Source of the DNA: Lingula anatina
Lineage: Eukaryota > Brachiopoda > Lingulata > Lingulida > Lingulidae
Direction of reading: 5' to 3'
Assembly (NCBI RefSeq): GCF_001039355.2
Contig: NW_019775826.1
Span: forward strand, 1-53,722
Length of the DNA: 53,722 bases
A program made the translations under genes and the position numbers. Positions 52,866-53,722 of this stretch are shown one piece after another. Each line of letters opens with the position of its first letter. Within the stretch, counting starts at the first letter, position 1. The notes under the pieces are model-generated. The model did not search any database and was not told where the DNA came from. It saw only the letters and a program-made list of their open reading frames with translations.

Positions 52866-53420
52866 CCTGCGCGCGCACTGATTTTCATCCGTTCTCCAAA
52901 AAAAAAACCCCCCCCCAAGGAAGTCGGTTGTCGCAAACGTCGTTATTGAATTTGCCGGAAAATGCAATCTGCAATCCTCGGCTAATTCCGCAAGCTCCAT
53001 GCTGTCATTGTCGACTGCGGAGACATCCGAGTAGTTCCGAGTGCGGAAAATGAGCTTTCTGCACATGCGTATTATCACCACGTGGAAATATGGCCGCTTT
53101 GCCGTCAAATTCATCTCTAGCATTAATTTCAAAATACACGACAATTAAAGTCATAAAGAGAACGGGGGCCGTCGTTTTGGATTGGTTTGCCATTGGACAT
53201 GGAGATATCACCTTTTTACAATTATACGAAAGGCTGGCCGCAGCCAGCGATCATTGCCCGGAAAATTTCAGTGACATTCTGTCCAAAGCAGCACATAGGC
53301 TTACCAGGTTTTTTTTTGTAGCGAAAAAAGGGTCGACAAGAGCGTCGTGGTATTTGGTGGACTGAAGGTCGGACAGGCCACCCAATAGTTGGCTGCTACG
53401 TGTGAGTCGAAGTAGACAAA
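52866..53420. promoter_or_regulatory. CpG-rich, promoter-like stretch
   Basis: CpG is far denser here than elsewhere in the window. It contains a CACGTG E-box (53079-53084), a TGCACATGCGTA near-match to the NRF1 site and AATATGGCCGC, close to the YY1 motif. It lies immediately upstream of the first formin exon I can propose. It could serve the formin, a divergent plus-strand gene, or both. Confidence 0.4.
53090..53365 (+). other. 91-codon open frame in the CpG-rich stretch, unrecognised
   Basis: ATG 53090 (context AATATGGCC) to TGA 53363-53365. The predicted protein begins MAALPSNSSLALISKYTTIK and has no motif I recognise. An internal AG|GTTTTT near 53308-53315 could be a weak donor. It may be a first exon of a divergent gene or simply an open frame favoured by higher GC. 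Confidence 0.2.
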
Positions 53421-53510
53421 ATGGCATCGACCGAAATTACATTTTTTAGATTTGGTAGTAGGAAGCATAGGCCTATCTTTGCTTCATTTTTTAACAATTC
53501 TGTGAAGTGT

Positions 53511-53722
53511 TCACAATGCTTAAATTTTCTGAGAGTACAAATAAAGACACGCTGTTTATTTGATATTTGTTTTATTGATTGCTATACCAACAGAATGCAT
53601 GAAATAACCTTAAATAGATTTGGTAATATGCAGCATATATATATTCATGACTTTTTACCTTTCTACGAAGTAGGCCCTATTCACAATGCTTTAATATTTT
53701 GAGAGCATGGATAAAGACATGT
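53511..53722. repeat. diverged direct repeat, period about 173 bp
   Basis: CACAATGCTTAAATTTTCTG (53511) and CACAATGCTTTAATATTTTG (53684) head two similar 40-bp segments, both ending ATAAAGACA. The second runs to the window edge. Confidence 0.6.

Overview
The window is eukaryotic, from a bilaterian invertebrate genome assembly. It is AT-rich, its genes are split by introns of 0.1 to 8 kb, it carries microsatellites and foldback/MITE elements, and it contains assembly gaps. The genes are multi-repeat and single-repeat beta-thymosins, a Golgi carbohydrate sulfotransferase and a Diaphanous formin. I cannot name the species; a marine lophotrochozoan or invertebrate deuterostome fits best. Two AT-AC minor introns show that the organism keeps the U12 spliceosome.

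Layout. (1) 1.9-21.5 kb, plus strand: a seven-repeat beta-thymosin gene. It has one coding exon per repeat; six internal exons are exactly 114 nt and phase 1-1, and a tiny last exon ends the frame. A decayed eighth repeat exon probably lies in intron 1. The 3' UTR runs to about 23.9 kb. (2) 23.4-28.6 kb, plus strand: a tandemly duplicated segment with two copies of a short signal-anchor exon, followed by a large exon encoding the catalytic domain of a CHST8-14 type sulfotransferase. (3) 28.7-36.1 kb: a compact single-repeat beta-thymosin gene (two coding exons, 53 aa), present twice only because contig ends overlap around a 441-N gap. A further ~2.1 kb stretch is doubled across a single N and looks like two haplotypes. 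(4) 36.2-52.9 kb, minus strand: most of a Diaphanous-related formin, from the Armadillo/DID region through the coiled coil, FH1, FH2 and DAD, with two alternative last exons, twin 27-nt microexons and two AT-AC introns. (5) 52.87-53.7 kb: a CpG-rich, promoter-like stretch upstream of the first formin exon I can find.

How they fit together. Both thymosin genes and the formin act on actin: beta-thymosin repeats bind G-actin, and the formin nucleates and elongates filaments under Rho control. The sulfotransferase between them is a secretory-pathway enzyme with no evident link. All exon phases were followed by hand through the seven-repeat gene (273 aa), the single-repeat gene (53 aa) and the formin (about 1,000 aa in the window), and every junction closes in frame.
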